This document shows positions 1-10,400 of a stretch of 64,000 bases of DNA, in pieces. Below the pieces are notes generated by a model. The model had not been told where the DNA came from and ran no database searches. It was given only the letters and a program-made list of their open reading frames with translations. The DNA is from Tupaia tana. Its lineage: Eukaryota > Chordata > Mammalia > Scandentia > Tupaiidae. Location of the stretch: NCBI GenBank assembly GCA_026018925.1, contig JAKSZU010000005.1:22120779-22184778 (forward strand), written 5' to 3'. Each line of letters begins with the position of its first letter. Position 1 is the first letter of the stretch. The position numbers and the translations under genes are program-made.

Positions 1-1134
1 CAGGGATAGCCCCCTGGTGAAATGCTGGATCACCTGGCTTTTACGAAAGAGTTCAATCTCGAACCAGCCTTTGAATTTACTGTCCTTTTGCTTTGTGTCT
101 AGACAACAGCAACATGGAATGTGAGGATGTCCTTCAACAGACAGGACCTTAGTCTTCTTCTGGATTAGGTATAAAAAGGCACAACAATATCCAGAAATAG
201 TGTTAGATGGTAATGAAATGTCTTCAACGACAAAAATCAGAACAACCAGCAGGAAACAAAAACCAGATCTGAGAAAAATAAAAAAAACTATGCAGATAAT
301 ATCCCATAGAAGCTCTGGCAAACTGCTGCCAACCCGTTTCTGGTCTGAGGTTAAAGACTCAGAATGATATTTCTTCAGGATTCTGTAAATATTCCATTTT
401 ATAACTGCTTACACTGCAGGGTTGTTATATGTTTAGGTATGATCAACATGGAGAAGGCTGTTTTTGACCCAAGGCCATATCAGTTGTCTTAACTGGGAAA
501 TTCTAAAACATGAAAGGTAGAATACATCACAATGTTATCTTTTTTTTCTGGCCCACCCATATTATGTAATGTAGGGTCAAAAAGAGACAAGAGCAGAAAG
601 AAAGTCCAATGCAGTTTATACGTAATCCATGTACAACGTTCTTTCCATTGTTTCTCTTCTTTCCAAGTGGAACATACGACAACGTCAAGAAGGAAGTTTG
701 GTCAAGCAAAAATCAGAGTGTCTTGCTTTCTATTCTTTGCAAAACTCGGGAATTTGGAAATAAAAACCCAAGCTAGACATACAGATTTTCAAGAATTCAA
801 AGGATGACCTATTCTTTCAAAAATATGCTAGCAGTTTTCAAAGTCACCTAAAAATCCAAGTAGGATTCACCTAGGACAGATATTAGATTAAGTAATCCTC
901 ACGCTACCAAAAACTCACTAGGGCAACCCCGAGACTTGAACTGAACCTGACTTAATAAAACATGTTCTGGCATTCATGATTCACTGTTCGGAGGCCAGGG
1001 AGGTAGGTGGAAACTGGAGGCTGGGGTTCAGCTGGGAAATCAATCAGGACTGGCCATAAAACTTAAAGCATTTCTTCATCACCCATTAGTTTGGGAAACC
1101 CTCTGAGTGACTACTGGAATCCTCATGGAAAATG
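1..1134. other. Downstream flank, no gene recognised
   Basis: The sequence is AT-rich with short A and T runs. ORFs of 60-91 codons on both strands show no recognisable domain and no conserved codon pattern. No clear interspersed repeat was identified. In human the next gene downstream of SPATA13 is C1QTNF9; no C1q or collagen-like coding sequence is visible here. Confidence 0.5.
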
Positions 1135-1154
1135 TAACATAGGCAATGATTCTC

Positions 1155-1160
1155 TTTATT
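1155..1160 (-). terminator. SPATA13: Candidate distal polyadenylation signal AATAAA
   Basis: Minus strand reads GAAATAAAGAGAATC. It lies 2.27 kb past the stop codon, and TTTTCC and TG-containing sequence follows within 40 nt. No canonical signal is seen further down in the window on this strand, so it is the most likely distal site. Confidence 0.5.
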
Positions 1161-1260
1161 TCTTTAAACAATTCTCTTGTATTACATGAAAAAAAAACCC
1201 AAAACTATTCAAAATTGCTGTACATACAAATAACTCCATTTAGCAAAGAAACCCCTGCAG

Positions 1261-1266
1261 TTTATT
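1261..1266 (-). terminator. SPATA13: Candidate polyadenylation signal AATAAA
   Basis: Minus strand reads CAGCAATAAACTGCAG, followed about 20-30 nt later by the GT-rich stretch GTTATTTGTATGTAC. That is a good downstream element, so this may be used together with or instead of the site at 1155-1160. Confidence 0.45.
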
Positions 1267-1764
1267 GCTGAGGTGTCCAGGAAGCACGTATTACATACAG
1301 TTTCCAAAATACAGTATTACATTTTTGTTAGTAAAAAGGTTAGTTACATAAATGCAACTAAAGTCGAGGTGTCTATTCAAGAAGAAAACACACGTGCACA
1401 CCCACACACGCTGGTGTGTGTGAAGCTACAGCACCTTCTGGGCATCTTCCTCACAGAGCAACTTCTGTCTCAGGACACACAGGGTGAAGGTCACAGAAAT
1501 CCCCGAGGGCTTGTCAGCCTCGGGGCACCATAACCTCTCTGCATGCTGCCTGTAAGTAAGTACCACCAAGGTGGCATGTCAGGCTCATGGATAGTCACAG
1601 AATAGCCTCAGGGCCCACGGGAGAGGCCCAGGGCTGTTTTCTTGATGCAAAACATCACTTCCTTTAAGAACAGTTCTGGTTATAGGGGAGGGAGGGAGGG
1701 AGAAGGAGGAACCACACACTCAAAGACTTAGGATTACATTTTTGTCTTTGACATCACAGATTTG

Positions 1765-1770
1765 TTTATT
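1765..1770 (-). terminator. SPATA13: Candidate proximal polyadenylation signal AATAAA
   Basis: Minus strand reads GAAAATAAACAAATC, and a TGTGATGTC stretch follows. It would give a 3' UTR of about 1.7 kb. Only the hexamer and weak downstream context support it. Confidence 0.3.
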
Positions 1771-2311
1771 TTCAACCATGGGCCTATTAGAAGAAAAAAT
1801 AAATTTGCAAGAGTGGCATACAAAAATGAGCTTCTTCAACAGAAGATCTACAAACTGTGCATGTAATAAAATAACCCCATCCTCAGACACACCCCTGCCC
1901 TATCATCTGGGGCACGGAAAGGATTTTAAATAGTCCTCTCTCTTGCAGAGCTTTTCTTCTTACAAATTCTAAAGTAATTTTCATCACAATGTACACTATA
2001 GACAAGGAAAAGGAAGGTGGTTATTATCTGCAAGGATCGGCCCATGTGGAATTTGTTTAAAAAGATGGCTATTTGTGAGCCCAGATATTTTGTTAAAGTC
2101 TCCTTTATAAAGAGTGACTTTTTAGAAATCTGTTGGCATACTAATGACGGCATGGAAATACGCCATTGTTCTGGGTTTATGTGCCAAAGGTAGTTTCAAG
2201 TCCCTGGGAAACAGGGTAGCTTTGCTCCTCATACTTTCTCCATGGAATGTGTGTGTGTCTGTAATTTCACTGGCGGTGATGGCAGAAACATCTTCAGGAT
2301 GAGGCTCTTCT

Positions 2312-2400
2312 CTTTTTAAACAGGGTTTTACTGTGTTGCGGTCTTCCTGCCTCAGCCTCCCTAGTAGGTGAAACTACAGGTGCACAGCACCGGGCCGAAT
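2312..2400 (-). repeat. 7SL-like (Alu/FLAM-type) SINE fragment
   Basis: The plus strand carries CCTGCCTCAGCCTCC and then AGTAGGTGAAACTACAGGTG, the antisense of the 7SL/Alu-type left-arm core (CCTCAGCCTCC, AGTAGCTGGGACTACAGG). It is diverged and truncated, inside the 3' UTR. 7SL-derived SINEs are confined to primates, rodents, tree shrews and close relatives, so it is a clue to the host. Confidence 0.7.
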
Positions 2401-3433
2401 GTTCAGGAATGGCCAGGAACTGAGCCCGGGTCTCCCGCGTGGCTCCAGCCTGCCTGGTAGCAACATCAACCAGTGCACACTCCAGCAAGTGGGCCAGGAA
2501 TGCTTTCAAAACACCTCCCAGTGGGTGCATTTTCACATTTGCTTTATCATAAAAACTAAATGGGCATCTATATTGCAAATGGTTATTTTAACGGCAGCGT
2601 TTCCTAGGTTATGACATGTAGGTAAGACAGGATTTCTGCTCATGAGTTACGCAAGGCACACAGGCGGGGCAGGACCTGACTTGGCACGAGCAGGACCAGC
2701 TTGCAGTAGGATTTCTTCCTCCTTGCCTTGGGAACTTGGGGAATGCTTCGGTCACTCTGTACTACAGACAGTGCTGCCAGATGAGGTCTGCCTCTAGCGT
2801 GGAGGAGGAAGAGTCTTGCAAAATAAAGCCCGCACTACCACTGGGCTACTGTGTGGGCTCAGGTGATACCAAGGAACACGAGGGCCACCTCACACAGCTG
2901 GAGGGCCAACGCTACAATGAAAGACGCAAGAGCGCACACCTGCTAGGTGTGGCCAGACACAGGCTACTGGGAGGCCATATCCTACCAGCCCCCTCGATGA
3001 CTGCCTTCAAAATTGAACGCAAAAGTGACTCCCTCTGATTGACTCATCCCTCAAGAACCCCCAAGCCCTTGGTATCCTTGGTGATTGGAACTGCAGCAGG
3101 AGGGGCTCGTCATTGCTGGTGCTCACTGGGGCTGCCGCCTTGACACTCATTTTGGAGCCAAACACTGACCCCCAGGGCCCAGCCACCTAGGAGCAGTCAC
3201 GAGGCTTCCGGTGGAGGATGCAGCGGTGCATCAGGACCTTCTCCTGCCGTCCACGAAAACAGCTGAGGCTCCAAAGGCTGAAGGGGAGTATAAGTCCTTG
3301 TCTCCTTCACTGATCCCCAAAACGAGGCTTTCAGCCCTTGGTCTAAGAAATTTTCCTTGGACGTCACGAAGGAGAAATGACCAACGATCCTTCTCTTTGC
3401 AGTTACATCAGGCACAGCACGGCCCCCTCATGT

Positions 3434-3609
3434 TCACTTCCTGAAAGGGGTGAGTTTGTTGAAGGTGTGCCAAAAGAGCGAGGGCTTCCTCTTTGGCTCT
3501 GCCAGGGCAAAGACCTGTTGCTGGGGGATACTGGTGGGCACGGTGACGTGGCGCTGGTGGATGGGATGCAGACCCTGGTGTGGTGGGGCCACAGGGCACC
3601 CGCTGTAGC
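3434..3609 (-). CDS. SPATA13: SPATA13 terminal coding exon with stop codon
   Basis: The coding part is 176 bp, residues 594-651 followed by TGA at 3436-3434. The acceptor is CTGGGCTAG|GCT, preceded by a good pyrimidine run (CTATTCTGTCTTTCTCCCC). The product reads [20 protein letters not shown], then [20 protein letters not shown] and [17 protein letters not shown]. The LFWHTFN-LTPFRK ending is shared by ASEF, ASEF2 and collybistin, while the His-rich [14 protein letters not shown] stretch marks SPATA13. The ASEF2 C-terminus has been reported to help bind APC together with the SH3/ABR. A family 1 SINE ends only about 80 bp upstream of the acceptor. Confidence 0.97.
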
Positions 3610-3692
3610 CTAGCCCAGTAGGGGAGAAAGACAGAATAGGACCGAGGGTCACAAAATGGTGGAAAAACAAGTGGCAAGACTCAAAGTTCTAA

Positions 3693-3953
3693 GATAATTC
3701 CTTTTTATTATTATTTTTTTAAGAGGTTTTGCTATAGGGTGCATGCGCTCACCAGAAAGACAGAGAGAGACAGAGAGACAGAAAGCGAGAAATCACCCCC
3801 CGGGGGGATGGCCACGCCGCAATCCCTTCTCCTCCATTCTCCTCTCGGGATCTTGGGCACGCACACGCGCCCGGTGTGAGTTTAAGCCACCAGGTCCGGG
3901 ACTCGAACTGTAGGATTTGGCAACATAGCCATTACACTGACTGCTGGTCCCCT
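3693..3953 (-). repeat. Family 1 tRNA-like SINE, full length
   Basis: On the minus strand it starts GGGACCAGCAGTCAGTGTAA, carries a tRNA-like promoter part, then the CCGGGGGGTGATTTCTCGC core, (TCTCTG)n and the end CCCTATAGCAAAACCTCTT. It is flanked by a repeat of TAAGATAATTCCT (upstream copy at about 3691, downstream TAAGATATAATTCCT at 3953-3967), a target-site duplication. Confidence 0.88.
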
Positions 3954-4019
3954 AAGATATAATTCCTAATCCATATTAACTAAATTAATAACCAACAGCT
4001 AGCCTAGGAAGCACGTATG

Positions 4020-4180
4020 CTCAGATACCGCACATGGAACCAGACATAGGTTAGCTCACTGAATTCTCTAAAAACACTCTGGGGAAGGGACTGCCAATTT
4101 GACCAGGAAGGGAACTGAAACCCAGGAAGGCTATGCGAATCACCTACAACCACACTACAGCAAGGGGCAGAATCAGAACT
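4020..4180 (-). repeat. MIR SINE
   Basis: Diverged MIR in antisense, with GAACTGAAACCCAGGAAGGC and the following GGGGCAGAATCAGAACTGGG matching the reverse of the MIR core. Ancient mammalian repeat. Confidence 0.6.
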
Positions 4181-4239
4181 GGGCTGCTATTCGGGATGAG
4201 AAGCCTGGAGCGCACGCTGCCTCCACCCCAAAGAGGAAA

Positions 4240-4345
4240 TTTGATTTCTCTGTGCCTCAGATTTCTGTTCTTTAAAATGGGGATCGCAGAACCTACCAAG
4301 CTGTTACAATAATTAAAGGGGTTAACCTAAGCACTTAGAAAAGTG
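4240..4345 (+). repeat. MIR SINE fragment
   Basis: The phrase CTGTGCCTCAGATTTCTGTT and then AAAATGGGGATCGCAGAACC is the sense core of MIR, followed by the AAGCACTTAGAA end. Confidence 0.65.
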
Positions 4346-4354
4346 TCCTCGAGG

Positions 4355-4575
4355 GGTCAGCAGTGGTACTGCTGAGTTAATGTGAGCCCCCTGAAGCTGT
4401 ACCCACATGGGAGAGCCCTGAGTTCACGCTCAGAATCTCTTTGTGCCCGAGACCTGGGGTGGCTGGGGCTGGGAGTAAATCGTGGCATGAGGACACTACT
4501 GGGGGTGCCGTTTCTCTCTGGCAAGCACATCTGTCCTATAGCAAAATAAATAAGTCTCAAAAAGGTAAAAAGAAA
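4355..4575 (+). repeat. SINE with family 3 body and family 1-like end
   Basis: It begins GGGTCAGCAGTGGTACTG and has ACCCACATGGG and a GGCTGGGGCTGGGAGTAAATC body typical of family 3. It finishes with GCAAGCACATCTGTCCTATA and GCAAAATAAATAAG, the family 1 type end. It looks like a mosaic or an ancestral relative linking the two families. Confidence 0.6.
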
Positions 4576-4654
4576 AAAAAAAAACAGCGTCTTCAATATC
4601 TAATCATTTTAATCACAACATTTCCAGTAGAGTAGACATTTTAAGTCTGTGCAG

Positions 4655-4895
4655 AGATGGCATGATAGTTGAGGCACTGGACACCCATGTGGCCGACCCA
4701 TGTGGCTGACTGAGGTTTCAGTCCCAGACCTGGAGGCTCAGAGAATGGAGGAGAAGGGACTGCAGTGGGCCATTTTCCCCCACCACCCTGCACCCTGGGG
4801 GGTGATTTCTCACTTCCTCTCTCTCTGGCTCTCTGGCAAGTGCATGTGTCCTATAAGTATCTCTTAAAAAAACAACACCCCAAAAAAAAAAAAAA
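4655..4895 (+). repeat. Old family 1 SINE
   Basis: Shows GAGGAGAAGGGACTGCAG, CCTGGGGGGTGATTTCTCAC and GCATGTGTCCTATAAG followed by an A-rich tail. The tRNA-like 5' part contains a short duplication of CCATGTGGC. Confidence 0.7.
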
Positions 4896-5017
4896 AAAAA
4901 TCTGTGCAGAAATAAGTGCCCTGCAGGGATCACCCATAAATGCCAGTACTTGTTCCACCTGCAGGGCCTAGTCATGGAGAGACTCTTAATAGCCACCTGT
5001 CATTAGACATAGAGAAG

Positions 5018-5021
5018 CAAG

Positions 5022-5050
<29 letters not shown>
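5018..5050. repeat. Poly-A tract
   Basis: A run of about 30 A, flanked by GAAGAAGAAAAAGGGG. No retroposon body was recognised immediately upstream of it. Confidence 0.9.
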
Positions 5051-5052
<2 letters not shown>

Positions 5053-5460
5053 AAGAAGAAAAAGGGGAGGGTTTCTGCCTTGAAGACATTTATCCCTTAG
5101 TGACTTATCACTAAGTGTGTGTGGGGGATTCATAGTTGAGCAGGACAATCAGACAAAGTAATTCTTGGCCCATTAGCCCATGGCCTGTCACAGTTCTAGG
5201 CTCTAACTGGTCCTTGTTTTTGCATTCATACTTAGGAAGACATCGAATGATAAATTTTATAGGGTAAATCCCTCTCAAAGTAGAAAGCCGATCTGAAAAA
5301 AAGTTTTTAACAAAGCAACACATAGTTTTGGAATAGAAACTTACTATTAAATTCCTGGTGGGCTAGATCCTGATGTGCACTGTGAGAACATTTTTGTCCA
5401 TTAGGACCCCTGGGTCTGGGGACTGGGCCCTGATGTTTCTGAATAGCTGTCCAGCCAGTT

Positions 5461-5463
<3 letters not shown>

Positions 5464-5518
<55 letters not shown>

Positions 5519-5537
5519 TGAGAGTGAGAGAGAGAGA
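5464..5537. repeat. Compound microsatellite (TG)n(AG)n
   Basis: About 13 TG units run directly into about 14 AG units and then a degenerate AGTGAG stretch. The tract alternates purine-pyrimidine first and is all-purine second on the plus strand. Confidence 0.95.
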
Positions 5538-6035
5538 AATCACAGCTCTAATAAGCTCTCATGTCTTTTTGTTAACACTTCCTGGCTGATATGCTAGGCT
5601 TTTAGCTCTTTTATTACCTATACTGGAACGTAGCCAGACTACTGCTGACCAGCATGTCGGGGTTAGAGATTTCCTCCTGACACACCTCAAAGATGTCAGA
5701 GTGCTTGGTTTGCCTCAGATGTGACCTGTGCTGTCTAGTGGGTAATACCGTCATTCCCTTGGGGCAGGGCAGAGAGGCTGGGGCAGGACGGAGGAGGTCT
5801 ACAGTCTTCCGGTACCACCTCAAAGGATGTTTTATAGGCCCCGATTCAACCGGAGCAAACACTAAAACATTCCACCCTGCACGTGCAGGGTCGTCACGGG
5901 ACCAGCTGTTTCGATTTCTACCTCCTCTTCTCTCCCTCACTCCGAGCGAGCCACAGCTAACCCCTCTGGGCACGGCCCCCTTTTTCATCATAAAGTGATG
6001 CACATGGAAGAGACAGAGCCTGCTCCAAAACGTAC

Positions 6036-6110
6036 CTTTTGACTTTCCATGTCCTGCCTTTTGAGCATTCAACATGGCGAGTTTCTTCTGATTTTCTGAA
6101 ATTTCCATGC
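6036..6110 (-). CDS. SPATA13: SPATA13 coding exon: short linker after PH domain
   Basis: This 75 bp exon carries residues 569-593 plus one base. The acceptor is TAAATTCAG|GCA and the donor AAAAG|GTACGT. It encodes MEISENQKKLAMLNAQKAGH and then GKSK, a polar, probably helical segment that continues the PH C-terminal helix. Both flanking junctions are phase 1, so skipping this exon would keep the frame and remove 25 residues. It is identical to human as far as I can compare. It was recognised only because the upstream exon (PH) and downstream exon (tail) require it. Confidence 0.95.
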
Positions 6111-7369
6111 CTGAATTTAGAAACAAATGTGATTCGTATTCAGAATCAGTAAACATATTTCTAATACAACTGACACCACCTGAAGTCAAGGCCCTTAATC
6201 TGTGAGGAACCACGAGATGCTGGAAGGTTACGAGGAAAAGCTGCGAGGATATCCTTAGGTGCCCGTGCCGTGTTCCTCCAAACCCAGGCATGTTTAACAG
6301 TGAACTGGGTGCTGGTAACAATGCTGCACAGACTGTGTGTGTAAGCCCAGACACTCCCAGGCAAATGTTCACACAGGGTCACCCTAATTACAACCCTACA
6401 GGTCAGGCCCTGGGAAGAGCAAAGGAGGGGGCCCCCAGAGTCTGTGCACCTACGTGCTGCGACAGCTGCTCAGAGTGATTCTACCTGGGCTGAAAAAGTG
6501 CTGTGTGCCCCGGCAGTGGACTCTGCACCCCAACTGTACATAGCATGTGCCCTGAGCTGCCCCTACACGGTACCATTCTATAGCAGAGCACCGATGGCTG
6601 TACGCAGGAGGCAACTAGATGAGAATGAGCTGCACTGAAAAAAACGCAGATGAGACGAACTGTGGCCCTGTGCTTAAGTTGGAGGCTGGGGGGACAGCAC
6701 GAAGGACAGAGAGGAGGAGCAGCTGAGGCTGGGTGCGGCTTCCTTTCCCTCCTATAGGCGGGCACCGGCTCCACCCTGTTCACCCCATCCCGAGTCCTGG
6801 GTCAACCTGAACGGGCCAGCTATACCACATGTGCCCATGATCCTAGAGGGTTGGGAGGCTTTGGGAGAGGATTGTGGTGTGGCGAGACTCTGTCAAAGGT
6901 CTGTTTTTCTCATGAAGTAAGAAAGAAAATAAATTTTAAAAAGAAATAAAAAAGAAAGATATCTCCTGGTTTTTATTCTAGCTTTTCTCCTAGCAGAGGG
7001 TGAGGACAGGGAGGGGGTATACCAGCTCCTCCATGGTGGACCACAGAGTCTTTGAAGTCTGGGCTTGCCTGGGCTGAAGAGATGAATGTCCTTCACCTCA
7101 CCTCATCTTTAGGGCCCGTGGTCCCTGTGGGACCCTGACTTCTCATCAACAGTTGGTGCTCAAAAAGTCTACTATGCCTGGAAGGCATGGAACTTTGGCT
7201 TAGAGATCGTGGGTGCAGTCATCACTAATGCCAAGTATGGCAGCTTGCGAATCCTTACCCTTTGCTCAGTGATGGGATTTAGCTCTGAGGGAAAAAGCTG
7301 AGGACAGAGCAGGCATGTGGGCCTAAAGGACAAGCCGAGAAAGCCCCCTATGGGCAGAGGGCTGCTCAC
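6111..7369 (-). other. SPATA13: SPATA13 intron between PH exon and short linker exon
   Basis: This 1.26 kb GT-AG intron is mostly unique sequence. The only repeat recognised is a 3' portion of a family 3 SINE at 6800-6960. ORFs in it have no domain similarity that I can recognise. Confidence 0.85.
6800..6960 (+). repeat. Family 3 SINE, 3' portion
   Basis: Reads GGTCAACCTGAACGGGCCAG, ACATGTGCCCATGATCC and GATTGTGGTGTGGCGAGACT, then an A-rich tail with TTTAAAAAGAAATAAAAAAG. The same truncated form recurs at 23340-23525. Confidence 0.6.
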
Positions 7370-7742
7370 CCATCTCCTGGTCCTCCTGCACCCGCCTCCT
7401 CTCGTCCACACAGGCCTGCAGCCACCTCGCCTTGTCTTCTTGTTTTTTGGCACAAAACAGATGAGCCTCGTCAGAGGTCCTACTGACGAGCTTGAAGGCG
7501 TTCTTCACACTGAGGTTCCAGTCCTTGTCACGCCCATCCTCCAGGTCCACGAGCTCCATCTCGTCCATGTCCATCCGGCCCTTGTAGTAGAGCATGTCCC
7601 TGCGCAGCAGGTCCTTCTTGCAGGACACCAGCTGATGGTCAAACAGGAAGAACGTCCGCTGCTGGCTCTTGCCTTGTTTTGTGACTCTGGTCAGTTCTCC
7701 AGAATGAATCAACTCTGAGCTTCTGTCTAAAATATCCAGTCC
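7370..7742 (-). CDS. SPATA13: SPATA13 coding exon: PH domain
   Basis: This is the largest coding exon in the window, 373 bp, residues 445-568 plus one base. The acceptor is TTTTTCCAG|GGA and the donor ATGG|GTGAGC. The product begins [20 protein letters not shown]. It then shows the PH beta strands [35 protein letters not shown] and [14 protein letters not shown], and the capping helix [18 protein letters not shown] with the invariant PH Trp at residue 551. PH domains of this group bind phosphoinositides and position the DH domain at the membrane. The domain is intact, with only conservative differences from human (for example TRV for TKI). Confidence 0.97.
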
Positions 7743-8605
7743 CTGGAAAAAGAAGACACACTGTGAAATCTTCCAAGCTTGATTTCTTCAGGCGTTAGAC
7801 TATGGAAGAAGTCCCTGGCATACAATTTTTCTCAGATTTCCCTGTGACCTATGCTTGTCACCACCTCCCCAGTCACAGATGAGCAGGGCCTCAGGGGCCA
7901 TTTATACCTTGGTCTGCTCCCATGTGATATTTCTTCCTTTTTCTTTCTTTTTTTTCTACTCCATAGGAAGATTATTCAGTACCTCTACATTGTCCTTCCT
8001 GACCAGAAACCCGAGCAGAATCCAGTCAACATCTCATATGGGGGATACTTCTCCAAGAACAAGGAAGCTCTCGGGAGGCTTTAATGTGTGGAAACTCAGT
8101 ACTGTAGACTCTGTGGCTGTGGAGTCAGGGAGATAGCAGCTCCCTGGAATAATAATTAGGGACTTGGAAACAAAAGGCCGGACGGGAAATTGCTAGCAAG
8201 ACACTGGTAAACACCTGACAATCAACTACCCCCTAAATGCTAGCGTCCAAGATCAGAAAGAAAAATCGACTTCACAATATTCAGGATGGATCTGATTCAA
8301 TGTTACTTCCTGGTATTTGGTATGACACTGGCTTTTGTTTTGTAAGAGTTTATTCTCCTCTAATCCCAGTCAGACACAATATTTTTTGGAGGCAAACAAG
8401 CTCGATTCCAAAATAGTTCTTCTGACTTGCTCAGAGCAATGCTGTGCCCTACATTCTTCAGTTACAAAATAAGGGAGTTAGACAGACACAGAGATCCGGG
8501 AGGGCCCATCCAAGTCCAGAAGTCTGTAAGGCCCTGGAAATAAAACCACTGCTCTCCAGCTTTCACCATGATAACCTAATTCAGTTAAAAACAACCTTCT
8601 AGGGT

Positions 8606-8825
8606 CAACCAGTGGCACAGCAGCGATGCAATGCTCTGCAAAGCTGAACCCACATGGGCAGGTCCCAAGTTCACATCCTGAGGTCTCACTGTACACCCTG
8701 GCACATGTGTACAAGCCTCAGATCCTGGCTGGATGAGGCCAGGGGTGGACTGTGGTGTGAAGACCTGATGGGGATGTGTCTCTCTCTCTCTCTCTTTTAG
8801 GGAAGAAACAAAGAAAGAAACTTAA
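8606..8825 (+). repeat. Family 3 SINE
   Basis: Starts GGGTCAACCAGTGGCACAGC, carries AACCCACATGGG, GGCTGGATGAGGCCAGGGGT and GAAGACCTGATGGGGATG, then (TC)n and an A-rich tail. Good full-length example of the family. Confidence 0.75.
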
Positions 8826-9029
8826 TACCAACAGAAAAAACAAACAAATAAAAAAAAACCTAACTTCTCACTCCAAACATTCTGAATCCTCTGGAAGAAT
8901 AAGTTCCCACTAACTCCCGTACGTAGTATGGGTCTTACTTGGTCTAGAAGCAATCTGGCACCAGCTTTTTGTTCTTAATAACAGTGGTGGAGCCACAGGG
9001 GTCACCAGTATGGTCTCTGAGGTGAGGCT

Positions 9030-9235
9030 GCCCACCTAGGTTTGAATCCAGCTCTGCCACTTCTAGCTGTGTGTCTTTGGACAAGCTACTTAACCATTCT
9101 GGGCTTCAGTTTCTCCATCTGTGAAATGGGCATAATAGCTCCTACCTCATAGGACTGAAATCCTTGAAAGGATTAAACGAGTTTATACATGTAAATGGCT
9201 CAGATCAGTGCTAGACTTGAGGTAAATACTGTACC
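9030..9235 (+). repeat. MIR SINE, nearly complete
   Basis: Carries GGTTTGAATCCAGCTCTGCC, then CTAGCTGTGTGTCTTTGGAC, CAGTTTCTCCATCTGTGAAA and CCTACCTCATAGGACTG, all classic MIR sense strand. Confidence 0.85.
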
Positions 9236-9662
9236 ATATGGTGCTAGCCAGCTACTTACACTGTTGTTTTTATAAATAAATGCTTATGGGTGTGTGCGTT
9301 GACCACAGTGTTGGCTATACTAAGCACTATGTTTATACCATCTTGTATAATGCCCACAGTACAGATCAGTAATATTTCCTCCCCGATTTATAGATGACAA
9401 AATGAATCTTGTCCAGATCATACCAGATTCAGGTGGAGACAGTGACTGCGGAGCCCACCCCATCCCCATCACTGTCTGATGTGACTGTATCTGGATGCCC
9501 TCCTGCTGTGCCAGGGGACTCACTCTCTATCAGGAGAGACAGAGGCTAGGTAATACATTCATTACAGATACCTTTCAGATTTCATGTCTTCAGGGCATGA
9601 GGGGTCAAGTAGCTGCCTGTTAATTACATCCATCAGTGTGTCTCAAAATACATATATCACTG

Positions 9663-9860
9663 CGCCAGCCTCGTGGTGCCGTGGTTAAACCCCGTGCATA
9701 GGGAATGGATCCCACGTGGCTGACCACAGTTCAAATCCCATCCCTGGTCACTTGAAAGGTACGCTGGGTGTACGTGTATGCACACGCATGCCCCAAATCA
9801 GGAAAGGACGAAGATACGGAGGAAAAAGGACTGCAGCACAACCACATCCCATTACAGAGT
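9663..9860 (+). repeat. Old family 1-like SINE
   Basis: GCGCCAGCCTCGTGGTGCCG then GGATCCCACGTGGCTGACCA and the ACACGCATGCCCCAAATC segment mark it. The 3' (TC)n region is degenerate and may continue to about 9930. Confidence 0.6.
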
Positions 9861-10004
9861 GCTTTCTTTTTTCGCTCTTTCTTTCAGTTTTTTTCGCATA
9901 GAGAGTGTGCATGCCCTTTAGCGAGAGGAGAATGGAGGAGAAAAATTTCTTGCTTTCTAAACGCGCTCCATTCAAAAAAAAAAAAAAAAGTATATACAAG
10001 GGGA

Positions 10005-10400
10005 TTTCAAAAAATTCATGGAAAAATAGAAGTAATGTGTCAATGTGTTGGGCTGGCCCCACTGCTTAGTGGTTAAGGGAGCTAGATCCCACATGGCTGA
10101 CCTCATGGTACAAGTCTTGGCCCTGATGGCTCAAAAAACACACCAGGTGTGTGTGTGTGCGCACACCTCCAAATCCTGACAGGATGGAGAAATGGAGGGC
10201 AAAGGATTGTGGTGTGACCATACCTTGGTGAGGGGTGCTTTTTCTCTCTGACTCTCTGTCTCTTTCTGGTGAGAGTATGAGTCCCCTGGTAAAATTTTTT
10301 AAAAATGAAAAAAAATTATATGAATTTCATTCGTTATTTTAGCATGAAAAAAAGTTGGAACCCATGCATAACTTTTTCATAGTATACATTTTCTTTCTTG
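10005..10400. repeat. Inverted-repeat DNA element split by a SINE
   Basis: The left piece (10005-10045) has TTTCAAAAAATTCATGGAAA and the right piece (10305-10400) has CATGCATAACTTTTTCATAG and TATACATTTTC. Together they resemble the ~120 bp element seen at 12.9, 23.1, 31.8 and 45.0 kb. An old family 1 SINE occupies 10048-10305 between them. Confidence 0.5.
10048..10305 (+). repeat. Old family 1 SINE inserted in a DNA element
   Basis: Starts TTGGGCTGGCCCCACTGC, has GATCCCACATGGCTGACC and GGAGAAATGGAGGGCAAAGG, and ends TGAGTCCCCTGGTAAAATTT. A (GT)n expansion sits at the GTGTGTGTGCGCACA stretch. Confidence 0.65.

Larger units (their letters stand above)
1135..3433 (-). other. SPATA13: Probable SPATA13 3' UTR
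   Basis: From the stop codon downward there is no further splice-like signal or coding exon, and the sequence is mostly unique and moderately GC-rich in the part nearest the stop. It contains one 7SL-like SINE fragment (2312-2400) and otherwise no obvious repeat. The 3' end is placed from the distal AATAAA at 1160-1155, about 20 nt before the guessed cleavage site. The human gene also has a multi-kilobase 3' UTR. The exact end is not determined. Confidence 0.6.
3610..6035 (-). other. SPATA13: Intron between the last two SPATA13 coding exons
   Basis: This 2.4 kb GT-AG intron holds a family 1 SINE (3693-3953), MIR pieces, two SINE copies in plus orientation, A-runs at 4877-4899 and 5018-5050 and a (TG)n(AG)n tract. 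Between 5540 and 6035 no repeat or gene is recognised. Confidence 0.85.

Noticed and set aside
5614..6372. 252-codon minus-strand ORF
   Set aside because: It contains the real 75 bp SPATA13 exon (6036-6110) but the remainder is intron read-through past the GTACGT donor and before the acceptor.
7317..7718. 133-codon plus-strand ORF opposite the PH exon
   Set aside because: Antisense shadow of the real exon on the minus strand.
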